A stretch of DNA of 57,305 nucleotides from Lentisphaeria bacterium UBA1791 (GTDB lineage Bacteria; Verrucomicrobiota; Lentisphaeria; Victivallales; Victivallaceae). Position numbers and translations under genes: made by a program. The notes under the pieces were generated by a model, which was not told the DNA's origin, made no database searches, and saw only the letters and a list, made by a program, of their open reading frames with translations. Below, piece after piece: positions 8,270-17,268 of the stretch (its first letter is position 1; each line of letters begins with the position of its first letter). The DNA lies in assembly GCA_002314455.1 (NCBI GenBank), contig DCFZ01000002.1, forward strand, positions 66,017-123,321, in the 5' to 3' direction.

Positions 8270-9534
8270 AAAATACGATGCGTATTTTGTTTTTTTGTAC
8301 GGATCCGCTCCGTTATGATCCGCGGAGCAAACAATATTTGATCGGCGGCGGCTGGGTGACCGCGGTTATTCAAGGGTTGCGTCAGCGTTGTCCGGAGTGG
8401 GTATTCGGTATCGGGTGTGAAGGAGAGGGCGCGTGGGGGGAATCAGCCGCCGGTTGCGTTCGCTACCCCTTGGCGGCTTTTTATAAAAAAGTCAATAAAC
8501 TGAAACGGAAACTGTGTCCTGCCGCGGAAGCGGAAATCCTGTTGCCGGAAATGCTGAAATGCGTCGCCGATTTCCACCCCGACGTGATTTTTGTCTTTGG
8601 TTCGGAATCTCCTTATGGAGTGATCGCAAAATATACCAAGATCCCCGTTCTTCTCCACATTCAAGGTTTTTTGACCGCTTATCAAAATGCGTTGTTACCG
8701 CCGGGGGTGAGTCGGTCAACACTTTATCAGGACGCTTTCCCGAACTTCAAAAGAATGCTTTATTTGCGCAATTATTTTCATGTTTTCGACGCCCGGACAG
8801 AGCGGGAAAAAGAGATACTGAAAAACTGTATGCACTACTTTGGACGCACCGAGTGGGATCGGGCGGTGCTTCGCCAATACAATCCTGCGGCGGATTACGT
8901 TGAGTGCTGGGAGTTGTTGCGGGATGCATTTTACAAAAATGCCGGGGCTTGGCGACCGCATCCGGATAAAACAATTCGGATCGTCTCGACGATTTCCACT
9001 CCGATTTACAAAGGGGCGGATTTGATTTTAAAGACTGCCAATTTATTGAAAGAGCGCGGCGTGGATTTTCAGTGGGAGGTCATCGGGATCAGTGGTGCAT
9101 CGCTTCAGGAAAAACTCTGCGGAATTCAGGCAAATGCAGTCAACGTCCGGTTTTGCGGAAGCATTAAGGAGGTCGATGTGCTGGTTGAAAAACTTTTGGC
9201 TTCCGACGTCTACGTGCATCCCTCCTACATTGAAAACAGCCCCAACAGTTTGTGTGAAGCGCAAATGTTGGGAATTCCCGTCATCGCAGTTGCGGCGGGC
9301 GGAGTCCCCTCTCTTGTCGAACATCGGCAAACGGGTATGTTAGTCCCCGCCAATGATCCCTATGTGCTGGCGGAATATGTTACGCGGTTGAAATCGGATA
9401 TGGCGCTTGCACAAAAAATTTCCGGCAGCGAATCAGTTCAAGCCTGCAAAAGGCATGCCAAAGAAGATATTTTGGGTGTCATCATTCAGAAATTGCAAGA
9501 GATTTGCGCTGATCACCGGGGGCCTGCGCAATGA
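8263..9534 (+). CDS. family 4 glycosyltransferase
   Basis: GT-B enzyme of about 423 aa. The C-terminal Rossmann domain has HPSYIENSPNSLCEAQMLGIPVI followed by AAGGVPSLVEHRQTGMLVP, the GT4 donor-binding EX7E region. The N-terminal acceptor domain contains GGGWVTAVIQGLRQR. Start is ATG 8263 (overlapping the upstream TAG) or ATG 8278; both leave the domain intact. Confidence 0.85.
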   Translation: MLENTMRILFFCTDPLRYDPRSKQYLIGGGWVTAVIQGLRQRCPEWVFGIGCEGEGAWGESAAGCVRYPLAAFYKKVNKLKRKLCPAAEAEILLPEMLKCVADFHPDVIFVFGSESPYGVIAKYTKIPVLLHIQGFLTAYQNALLPPGVSRSTLYQDAFPNFKRMLYLRNYFHVFDARTEREKEILKNCMHYFGRTEWDRAVLRQYNPAADYVECWELLRDAFYKNAGAWRPHPDKTIRIVSTISTPIYKGADLILKTANLLKERGVDFQWEVIGISGASLQEKLCGIQANAVNVRFCGSIKEVDVLVEKLLASDVYVHPSYIENSPNSLCEAQMLGIPVIAVAAGGVPSLVEHRQTGMLVPANDPYVLAEYVTRLKSDMALAQKISGSESVQACKRHAKEDILGVIIQKLQEICADHRGPAQ

Positions 9535-10388
9535 AAAAATATTTTATGTGTTACGGAAATGAGAAATTTAAAAGAGCCCGGGATTACTGTTGCAAAAAGG
9601 CGCTTCAAACTCATTTTTTTGATGTTGTAAAAGGTTTTTCCCCCGATGATTTGGAACCGGAATGGAAAGAGGCTCATAAAGAAATTCTTTCCGTTAGCCG
9701 CGGCGGCGGGCTTTGGCTTTGGAAGCCCTATCTAGTGTTGAAAATGTTGCAGGAAATGCAAGAGGGGGATTTCCTTTTTTATGCCGACAGCGGAACATTT
9801 TTTGTGCGTTCCCCAAAATATATTTTTGAAAGCATGGCGAACGAAGACGTTTGGGTAACAGACACCCCTCTGATAGAAAAGCAATTTACGAAACCATCGT
9901 TATTCAGCAGGATGGGATGTGAAGAAAAGAAATTCACGGATACTCGCCAAATCCAAGCCACTTTTATCGGAGTTCGCAAAACCGTCGCAACGATGCGTTT
10001 AATCGAGGAGTGGTATACGTTGTGTGCTGATTACGACTGTTTGACACCGGAAGAAAAGAGCGCAACTTATCCAGATTATTATGTCGCGCATCGCGAGGAT
10101 CAGTCGATATTGAGCCTTTTGTGTAAAAAATACGGGATCAATCCGCATCAGGATCCCACGCAGTATTCGAAGTATGAATTTGTCTATTGTCGGGAAAATT
10201 GGCAGTACCAGTTGAATCCCCGTCGCGAATATCCAATCTCTATTTTGTTGCATAGAACCGGGAATGTTTCTTGGGGCATTGTCTGCAAGGAGTATTTCCG
10301 GATATTTTGTCCTCGAATCATCGGTTGTCTTTCCTACCATCAGTATTTTAAATTTTTGTTGCAAAATAGACGATGGTGCATGTTTTAA
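9531..10388 (+). CDS. putative capsular glycosyltransferase (DxD-like YADSG)
   Basis: A 285-aa soluble protein. The stretch SRGGGLWLWKPYLVLKML followed by GDFLFYADSGTFF is typical of a group of GT-A-like proteins found in capsule clusters, where YADSG is the DxD metal-binding motif. HREDQSILSLLCKKYGI resembles the acceptor region in the same proteins. The exact family is not certain. ATGA overlap with the previous GT4 implies translational coupling. Confidence 0.6.
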   Translation: MKKYFMCYGNEKFKRARDYCCKKALQTHFFDVVKGFSPDDLEPEWKEAHKEILSVSRGGGLWLWKPYLVLKMLQEMQEGDFLFYADSGTFFVRSPKYIFESMANEDVWVTDTPLIEKQFTKPSLFSRMGCEEKKFTDTRQIQATFIGVRKTVATMRLIEEWYTLCADYDCLTPEEKSATYPDYYVAHREDQSILSLLCKKYGINPHQDPTQYSKYEFVYCRENWQYQLNPRREYPISILLHRTGNVSWGIVCKEYFRIFCPRIIGCLSYHQYFKFLLQNRRWCMF

Positions 10389-10415
10389 CTTTTTCCTATC
10401 GACAATGGTTCGGAA

Positions 10416-11528
10416 ATGAAACTTATTTATGCTCATAGCAGTACTGGGCATTATCCGGAGTATATTCATCACCTGTATACGGGGATCTGCAAGCGCGAAA
10501 ATATCCGCGCCATATTTGTTGTCCCCGCCGCATTCCGGCAAAAGATGGCGATGTTTGAGTGGCCCGTCTGTGACCGTATACAATGGGACTTTGTGCCGGA
10601 CGAGGAACTGCCGTGGAGCGCTTGGTATAAAAGAAATTTTCAATTCTGCCGCGTGCTATGCCGAAAGATCCGCCAATATCATCCGGACGAAAGCATTGTT
10701 TTGAATTTGGAAATGTTGATGCCGTTTCTTGCTTGGATGGCACCGCGTCGCACCAAGATTTCGGGAATACTCTATGAAATCTATCCCTATCGTTGGAATT
10801 CGCTTTCATCTTGGCGGAAAATGGCGGCGGTCGTATGGCATCGGCTTTATGCGAAGTTGTCGCAGTTTCATCATGTATTTACGCTGAATGACAAAAGCGC
10901 AGCAAATTTTTTCAATCATCGCTGGCATACGGATCACTTTCGTTTCCTTCCGGATCCATTCAATCCCATCCGAATTACCGCTCCGGAAGATTTTCGGCAG
11001 AAGTACGCGCTTGGCGATAAAAAGATCATTCTTCATTTCGGCTCGATGGGACGGAAAAAAGGAACGCTGGAAATTTTGAAAGCGATTCTCGCCATGCCGA
11101 AAGAGGAGGCATCGCGCTATGCTTTTGTTTTTGCCGGCGTCGTGCAACCGGTGATCCGCGATGAATTTTATCAGCTTTACGAAAAAGCCAAGTCCGCGGC
11201 AAAAATTTTAGTTTTTGATGAATTTTGCTCTTATGAATTTATCGGCAATTGGTGTGCCGCCTGCGATGCTATTTTATTGCCCTATTTGGAAACCTACAAC
11301 AGCAGTGGTTGCATCGGGTATGCGGCGCAGTTCGGGAAGCCGGTCATTGCGCCCCGGAGCGGTTTGTTGGGAAAACTGGTGCGGAAAAATTGTTTGGGAA
11401 TTTTAATGAATGATGTCTCCAGTGAATCAATACGTTGTGCGCTTGGTGAAATTGAAAAAGCAAAGATCTCACGCGATTATTTGTCGACGAACAGCGTGGA
11501 AAACTTTTGTCATCATATATTAGATTAG
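10416..11528 (+). CDS. GT4-like glycosyltransferase
   Basis: GT-B candidate of 370 aa. The middle IILHFGSMGRKKGTLEILKA marks the start of the C-terminal Rossmann domain, and LLPYLETYNSSGCIGYAAQFGKPVIA aligns with the GT4 E-rich donor motif, though the classical second glutamate is replaced by G/Y. The acceptor domain is divergent. It precedes the polymerase in the operon. Confidence 0.75.
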   Translation: MKLIYAHSSTGHYPEYIHHLYTGICKRENIRAIFVVPAAFRQKMAMFEWPVCDRIQWDFVPDEELPWSAWYKRNFQFCRVLCRKIRQYHPDESIVLNLEMLMPFLAWMAPRRTKISGILYEIYPYRWNSLSSWRKMAAVVWHRLYAKLSQFHHVFTLNDKSAANFFNHRWHTDHFRFLPDPFNPIRITAPEDFRQKYALGDKKIILHFGSMGRKKGTLEILKAILAMPKEEASRYAFVFAGVVQPVIRDEFYQLYEKAKSAAKILVFDEFCSYEFIGNWCAACDAILLPYLETYNSSGCIGYAAQFGKPVIAPRSGLLGKLVRKNCLGILMNDVSSESIRCALGEIEKAKISRDYLSTNSVENFCHHILD

Positions 11529-11534
11529 TTGAAT

Positions 11535-12794
11535 ATGCCGGAAAAAGAAACATTCAAGAGTTACTTCTCCAAGTTTCGGTTGCTTTCGCCGCTTCAGAAA
11601 TTCACGGTCGTTTTTCTGATTCTCTTTGGCATCTATTACCGTCCTGTTGAAATTATGGCGGGATTTGGGCCACAGCATATTTTGTTGATGGCATTGATGA
11701 TCATGGTCGGCGTTTTTATTTATGGAGCGCCGTCACGGGCGTTGTGGCTGGGAATTATCTATTGCTCGTGGCAGTTGTTTACGGCGTTTACGCTGAATGA
11801 CACGATTCGTTGGACCACCTTGTTTTTTTCCTTCGGGCTGGTCTTTTCTTATGTTGGCTTTTACAATTTAGTCTATTATAAAAAAGTTTTTACTTTGGAT
11901 GTTTTTATCGATCTTTTGAAATTCATCATGATGCTCGCCTTTGTTTTCTGCATCATGCAGCAATTGGCGATCCTCGCCGGTTTCCGATCGCTCCCGGCGA
12001 TCAATTTGATGATGACCTATACAAAGAAAGGTCCATTGGCGTGTAACTCGCTCTATTTGGAAATGAGCCATTTTGCCCGGTTTATGCTGGTGTGTTACTA
12101 TGGTTATGTAAAGTGTAGCGAGATCCAAAGAGGTCAGGGGCGATACAAGGTTTCAGATTTATTTAAAGCTCCGCACCGCTGGGTAACAATTCGTTTTTTG
12201 TGGATGATGCTGACGATGGCAAGCGGCACGGCGATGATCGCGCTCCTGGCCTTTTCGCTTTATTTCATCACAAAAAAGAATTTTGTTTATATGATTCCCG
12301 TTTTTATCGCTGGCTATTTCATTTTGGGAAATATCGAAGATAAGCAGCTGAAAAGAAGCCTTCGTACTATTGAGGCAACGGCGACATTCGATCGTGATCA
12401 GGTAAGGGAAGCGGACGGATCTGCAGCTACTCGGATTGCTCCTTTGGTCAACTCATTCAATGCTGATTTTACGAAAAAAGAGACATGGTTTGGACATGGG
12501 GTTGATTATGGCAGAAATAACAACTTAGTCGTTCGTATGCGTGCAACCTTATTCGACGATTACGGTGTTGTTTTGGTTGTTCTTTCTTATATCTTTGCCT
12601 TTTCCTGTGCTTACAAGATCAATTCGCTCGGCGCTTTGTTTATGATTATGGGAATCGGCGGCGGTATGGGGGGAAATATCCACTACGGGTGGGAATTGGC
12701 GATGTTGATGACGGTCGTCCGGTATTTTATGGAAGTGGACGAAATCGAAAAAGCCAAGAAGCAACCGAGAGCGTTGTGTGCATGCCATCTCTGA
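11535..12794 (+). CDS. Wzy-like O-antigen polymerase
   Basis: About 419 aa with about ten hydrophobic segments and a large loop (residues 260-330) carrying polar and charged residues (TATFDRDQVREADGSAATR, then GHGVDYGRNN), the usual profile of O-antigen ligase/polymerase proteins. The R-rich loop followed by FGHG fits the Wzy_C/O-antigen ligase pattern. Together with Wzx and the BY-kinase it completes a Wzx/Wzy-dependent pathway. ATG 11535 is preferred over TTG 11529. Confidence 0.7.
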   Translation: MPEKETFKSYFSKFRLLSPLQKFTVVFLILFGIYYRPVEIMAGFGPQHILLMALMIMVGVFIYGAPSRALWLGIIYCSWQLFTAFTLNDTIRWTTLFFSFGLVFSYVGFYNLVYYKKVFTLDVFIDLLKFIMMLAFVFCIMQQLAILAGFRSLPAINLMMTYTKKGPLACNSLYLEMSHFARFMLVCYYGYVKCSEIQRGQGRYKVSDLFKAPHRWVTIRFLWMMLTMASGTAMIALLAFSLYFITKKNFVYMIPVFIAGYFILGNIEDKQLKRSLRTIEATATFDRDQVREADGSAATRIAPLVNSFNADFTKKETWFGHGVDYGRNNNLVVRMRATLFDDYGVVLVVLSYIFAFSCAYKINSLGALFMIMGIGGGMGGNIHYGWELAMLMTVVRYFMEVDEIEKAKKQPRALCACHL

Positions 12795-12870
12795 AAAATA
12801 TTCATCATTATCTTATTTTGTGTGCTCTCGGCGTTCCGTAAACAATTTTCATCGATGAAAGGATATAAAG

Positions 12871-14006
12871 ATGTCAACCTCAAGATATCAGTTGCCGTCT
12901 TTGCGGGACTCTAATATGGAGCTGTTGCGGATTGTTTCGATCGTAATGATTGTTTTCTCACATATCGGTCATGGAGATTATCTTTTTACGGCAGGGGATT
13001 GGTCTGCACTTCATATATGGATTGCGATATTAAGTCTGCTCGGCAAAATCGGCGTCAACATCTTTGTTCTGATTTCGGGATATTACCTCGTTGCCGAAAA
13101 AACAGCACATTCAATCCCGTGAAGATTGTAAAATTTTTAGCGCAATGTTCCTTTTATTCCATCGGAATATTTGCGGTTTTTGCGATTGTTTCCCGTTTCA
13201 GCCACCGTTCTCTTATTTGGAAATATCCCGTTGTTTTTCCTGTTTTACTTCAGTTGTGGTGGTTCGCCACAATTTATTTCTGGCTGTTTATCCTCCATTC
13301 TTGGCTAAATCGCCTGTTGCGGTCGTTGCAAAAAAATGAATATCAAAAGCTCATCGTTGTCTTGTTGATTTCCTTTTGTGTTATTCCAAGCGTCGTTCGC
13401 GTCAGTTATCACGCTGAACTGCTTTGGTTTATCATTTTATACGTTGTCGCAGGGTATGTCAGATTGCATGGAAATATTCTTCTGCCGCAAAAAAAGAACG
13501 GTGCCGGGTTTTGTATGCTGATGAGCCTTGTGCTCTTTGCACTCATGGCATGTTTGAGAATTTCAGGCATCATGTTGGAAAAACGATTACCGATTTTTTC
13601 CAGTCATACTATAAGTTTAGGGGAAATGCATAACGTTTTTTCTTTTTTGATTGCCGTTTATCTTTTTCAGGCATTCTTAAAACTTAAGTTGGGGTATCAT
13701 TCATGGATCAATTTCTTGGCGGCGACCACGTTTGGCGTCTATTTGATCCACGATCATCCGGCGGTACGCCGTTGGCTTTGGAGTTATTTCTTTTTGACGG
13801 ATGATATGCAGAATATCGTTGGGATCGTTTTATATTCGGTAATGGCAGTTTTGACAATCTATTTTGTCTGTGCCGCCATTGACACAATGAGAAAGTATTG
13901 CTTTGAAAGACCGTTTCTCGCATTGCTTAATCATATTTCCCCTCGACTGCAGAACAGTACGCATAGAATATATGGTTTTATGCGCTCCATCATTTTCGGC
14001 AAGTAG
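12871..14006 (+). pseudogene. acyltransferase family 3, frameshifted
   Basis: Membrane O-acyltransferase (about 10 TM segments) in two frames. The first part starts at ATG 12871 after AAAGGA and has SNMELLRIVSIVMIVFSHIGHG and IFVLISGYYLVAEK, then stops at 13122. The rest of the protein (TFNPVKIVKFLAQ onward to 14006) is in the -1 frame. The switch falls in the A6 run 13097-13102, and one more A would restore one continuous protein. It may be a real inactivating or phase-variable indel, or a sequencing error. The phase of the A run does not fit a classic -1 slippery heptamer. Confidence 0.75.
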
Positions 14007-14033
14007 ATAATGAAATTAAGTTATTCCTCTTAA

Positions 14034-14204
14034 ACGGAAAGAGATCTGTTGCATACCGTGTTCTTCAATCTGCTGAAGCGTCTTTGCTGGATTCATAATC
14101 TTTATACTGGAATCTTAATCTATATGTTGACCTTGTTGCTTTGCGCGATGGCAATCGTTGCGCTCAATAAGACAAAATTTGTACGAAAAATAATTTTTCT
14201 TTGA
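14034..14204 (+). pseudogene. C-terminal acyltransferase remnant
   Basis: An open stretch without a start, after a TAA at 14031, reading ...LLHTVFFNLLKRLCWIHN then a hydrophobic segment and ALNKTKFVRKIIFL before TGA 14202. This looks like the last membrane helix and tail of a family 3 acyltransferase whose front is gone. It sits between two other damaged acyltransferases. Confidence 0.4.
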
Positions 14205-14218
14205 TAGGCGGTATGAAT

Positions 14219-14548
14219 ATGGACGATCATATAGAAACTTTTTCCCTTTCTCCGCGGCTTAATTACGTTGATGTAATGAAAGGCGTAGGTATTTTGTTAG
14301 TCGTATTAGGGCACTGCATAACGCAGACGGCCTATCCGCTGAACCGCTGGCTACTCTCGTTTCACATGCCGCTGTGCCATCGCATTTATCGATCTCTTAT
14401 CAGCGGTTCTCTGGAAACCCATGGCCGTTACCCTCACTTTCTGATTCTTTTTATTATGGTGATGATCATTGAATTGATTTTGTTGCCTCTTGTTATCAGA
14501 CTTTGCCCGCTGTTTTTCGGCATTCATGTCCATGCACAAACGAAGTGA
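14219..14548 (+). pseudogene. internally deleted acyltransferase
   Basis: About 110 aa. It starts like a full acyltransferase (RLNYVDVMKGVGILLVVLGHC, then LLSFHMPL), but after about 60 residues jumps to what looks like the family's last membrane helix (LPLVIRLCPLFFG). Complete members are about 330-350 aa, so some 230 residues are missing. ATG 14219 is chosen because AGGCGG precedes it. A functional short peptide is possible but unlikely. Confidence 0.5.
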
Positions 14549-14587
14549 CAGTTGGGAAATGTGGTTTAGTGAGTCGAGGAATGCAAA

Positions 14588-15388
14588 ATGAAATTACTTG
14601 CTGTTATTGTCGCTTTTCATCCGGATCCGGAAACATTGAAGCGGAATATTGGGCAGTTTATCGATTACGTCGATCAATTGATTCTTTGGGATAATTCTCC
14701 AGACCAAAGTGCAGACACTTTAAAGGTATGGCTTGACAATCCCAAAATCGAATATATGACATCGGGAAAAAATGAATATATTGCCTACGCTCTGAATCAA
14801 GCGATCGACTATGGTGTGAAGAATGGTTTTTCACATCTTCTGACAATGGATCAGGATTCTTGTTTTGTGGGCAACACCTTTGGCAATTACCGGACAACGA
14901 TCGAGAGGAGTGTCACTCCTGCGATTTATGGACCGGCGGTTTTTGCAGATTCCGATCATGCTGTAAACATTTGCAATGACAAAAAAATTATTACGTCGGG
15001 CATGGTGATTGATCTTCAGATTCCGCAAAAAATTGGAAAATTTTCAGAAAAATATCAGATCGACTATGTTGATTTTGAATATGTTTTGCGAGTGATTAAG
15101 GCGGGGGTTGCGACAAAAATCATCCCGGAATGCCAACTTATGCAACATTTTGGATCGCCACAGAAGAAGGTTTGCGGAACGGCGATGAATTATTCCGCCG
15201 TCCGGTTGTATTTTCAAACCCGGAACCGGATGTGGCTGCGCCGTCAATATCAGGAAAATGCCGCTGTCGCAGGTTGGTTTTCGGTAAATTTTAAGTTAAT
15301 GATTAAAATCCTTCTCTATGAAAGGAAAAAGCTGACCAAAATATGGGCGATCTTCCGGGGAACCAGGGATGGTCTCTTCAAATTTTAA
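14588..15388 (+). CDS. GT2 rhamnosyltransferase-like
   Basis: GT2 enzyme of 266 aa with the start KLLAVIVAFHPDPETLKRNI, the donor-site WDNSPDQ in place of DDxS, and LLTMDQDSCF, which matches the rhamnosyltransferase subgroup of GT2 (TIGR01556-like). Ribosome-binding site GAGG lies eight bases before ATG 14588. It is the first intact gene after the damaged acyltransferase block. Confidence 0.8.
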   Translation: MKLLAVIVAFHPDPETLKRNIGQFIDYVDQLILWDNSPDQSADTLKVWLDNPKIEYMTSGKNEYIAYALNQAIDYGVKNGFSHLLTMDQDSCFVGNTFGNYRTTIERSVTPAIYGPAVFADSDHAVNICNDKKIITSGMVIDLQIPQKIGKFSEKYQIDYVDFEYVLRVIKAGVATKIIPECQLMQHFGSPQKKVCGTAMNYSAVRLYFQTRNRMWLRRQYQENAAVAGWFSVNFKLMIKILLYERKKLTKIWAIFRGTRDGLFKF

Positions 15389-15408
15389 TGTCTTAAGGAT
15401 TTTTTCTT

Positions 15409-16266
15409 ATGCAAAATAACACGAAAATTGCAATCTTGCTTGCAACTTATAACGCCGAAAAATATCTCGCGGAGCAGATTGACAGCATTGTCAATCAAAC
15501 GTACGCCGATTGGACGCTTTATATTCAGGATGATGGTTCCAAGGATGCTACCTGCGCGATCATTGATGATTATGCGCGGCGTTATCCTGAAAAGATCATC
15601 CACGTTGATTTGGGGCTTTCCCGGCAGGGATGCTGCGGCAATTTTATGACGTTGCTCAACGTGGTGGAAAGTCCCTACTATATGTTCTGCGATCAGGACG
15701 ATGTGTGGATTCCGGAAAAAATCGCATTGTCGCTTGCTAAAATAACGGAACTGGAAACAACGTATGGTGTGGAGCATCCCATTTTGATCCACACCGACCG
15801 GACTTTTGTGCGTGAGAATCTTTCCGTTTTTCAGCAATCGGAATGGAATCCCCGCAATCTGCCGGAGAAAAGGATTCAAAAAAAGATCAAAGCTTTGGAA
15901 GTGCCCGGCATTCTCGGCATCTACAACATTTGCGCCGGCAATACGATGTGTTTCAATCATGCGGTAAAGGAAATCAGCTTCCCCTATCTCAATATCCGCG
16001 TCCACGACTCCAACGTTGCGATGGCGGTCGCCAACCGGGGCGGCGTGATTGAGCCTTTGATGCGATCGACCGTTTTATATCGCATCCATTCCGGGCAGAC
16101 GTGTGGTGTGAAAAAGGAGTCGATTGGGCGAAAACTCCTGAAATTGCCCAAGGTGTTGGACAACAATCTGCGCGGTTATCATATCTGGAAACTTTACGGC
16201 TATGGATGTTTCTTCCGCTATCTTTACTACCGGATTAAGTATTTTCTCATTCTGAAGTTGAATTAG
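15409..16266 (+). CDS. GT2 glycosyltransferase (alpha-glycosyl/rhamnosyl type)
   Basis: A 285-aa GT-A protein with IAILLATYNAEKYLAEQIDS, IQDDGSKDAT, and MFCDQDDVWIPEKI, the last being the DxDD motif typical of RfbG/WsaF-type rhamnosyltransferases. AAGGA sits ten bases ahead of ATG 15409. C-terminal basic/aromatic helices suggest membrane association. Confidence 0.85.
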   Translation: MQNNTKIAILLATYNAEKYLAEQIDSIVNQTYADWTLYIQDDGSKDATCAIIDDYARRYPEKIIHVDLGLSRQGCCGNFMTLLNVVESPYYMFCDQDDVWIPEKIALSLAKITELETTYGVEHPILIHTDRTFVRENLSVFQQSEWNPRNLPEKRIQKKIKALEVPGILGIYNICAGNTMCFNHAVKEISFPYLNIRVHDSNVAMAVANRGGVIEPLMRSTVLYRIHSGQTCGVKKESIGRKLLKLPKVLDNNLRGYHIWKLYGYGCFFRYLYYRIKYFLILKLN

Positions 16267-16275
16267 GGCTAAACG

Positions 16276-17268
16276 ATGTCGGAAATTACGCTCTGTCTTT
16301 GCGTTTATAACGCTCAAAAATATATTGTTGAAACGCTGGAAAGTTTGAGAAGTCAAACCTTCAAAAAGTTTCAGCTGTTGATTTTGGATGACGCGTCGAC
16401 CGATCAGACGCGGGAGGTCGTCAGGCGTTATTTTGCTGAAAATCCGTGGACGACACCTGAAATCGTCAACTTTCCGGAAAATCACGGGACGGCGTATCTT
16501 CGCGATTATGCGTTGCGCCATGTTCAGACTCCGTTGATGATGTTTTTCGATTCCGACGATATCGCGATGCCTGATATGGTCGAAAAACTTTATGCGAAAT
16601 TGCAGAGCGATCCCGATCTGATCGCGGTGAGTTGCTACTGCAATTATATGGACGCCAACGGGAAAAAGCTCAACGGCGGACTTTATCTCGGCCCCAAGAC
16701 CAAAGAATCCTTTATGGAAAAGGCGGCGTCGGGCAAGATGATGTTTCTGCCGATTCAGACGTTGTTCCGCCGGGAATATGCGTTGCGCGCCGGCGGCTAC
16801 CGGCAGGCGGAATGGTTCCCGAAGCGCAAGGATGGCATCCGCTACGAGGATATGTCTGAAGACGTCGACCTCTGGGGGCGGATGTCGGACTTTTACCGCG
16901 ACGGTAAGTATATCGTGACGTTGCCCGAAGTTCTCTTTTTATACCGCAAAAACACCAATTCGCTTTCGACCGGTTTTGCCAAGGCGCGGGTGATGGGGCA
17001 AAAGCTCCTCTACATCAAGGCGAATCTCAAGCGCCGCCGCGCCGATTTGCCGGAATTGAATTTCGCCGACTACTGGGCGTCGCTCAATGGGTGGAAAAAA
17101 TTCAACTTCGAGCGTCAGAATCTCGGCGCTTATTTCTATCGCAAAGCGTGTTTCGCGTGGGTGCGGCGCCGTTTGATTTCCTGCGGCTGGAACTTGTTGC
17201 TCGGCGGCGTCGCGTCGCCGCTTTATCCGCTTGAAAAATACCGCGCAAACTTCCGGAAAAAGAAATAA
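16276..17268 (+). CDS. GT2 glycosyltransferase
   Basis: A 330-aa GT-A enzyme: EITLCLCVYNAQKYIVETLES, ILDDASTDQT, MMFFDSDDIAMPDM (DxD), and YEDMSEDVDLWGRMSD as the acceptor-side ED motif. Its base composition is visibly higher in G+C than the preceding 8-16 kb block and similar to the next gene. The following ATG touches its stop codon. Confidence 0.87.
   Translation: MSEITLCLCVYNAQKYIVETLESLRSQTFKKFQLLILDDASTDQTREVVRRYFAENPWTTPEIVNFPENHGTAYLRDYALRHVQTPLMMFFDSDDIAMPDMVEKLYAKLQSDPDLIAVSCYCNYMDANGKKLNGGLYLGPKTKESFMEKAASGKMMFLPIQTLFRREYALRAGGYRQAEWFPKRKDGIRYEDMSEDVDLWGRMSDFYRDGKYIVTLPEVLFLYRKNTNSLSTGFAKARVMGQKLLYIKANLKRRRADLPELNFADYWASLNGWKKFNFERQNLGAYFYRKACFAWVRRRLISCGWNLLLGGVASPLYPLEKYRANFRKKK

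Noticed and set aside
13092..13106. Programmed -1 frameshift at A AAA AAC in the acyltransferase
   Set aside because: The zero-frame phase is wrong for the heptamer and no downstream stimulatory hairpin is evident; an indel is simpler.
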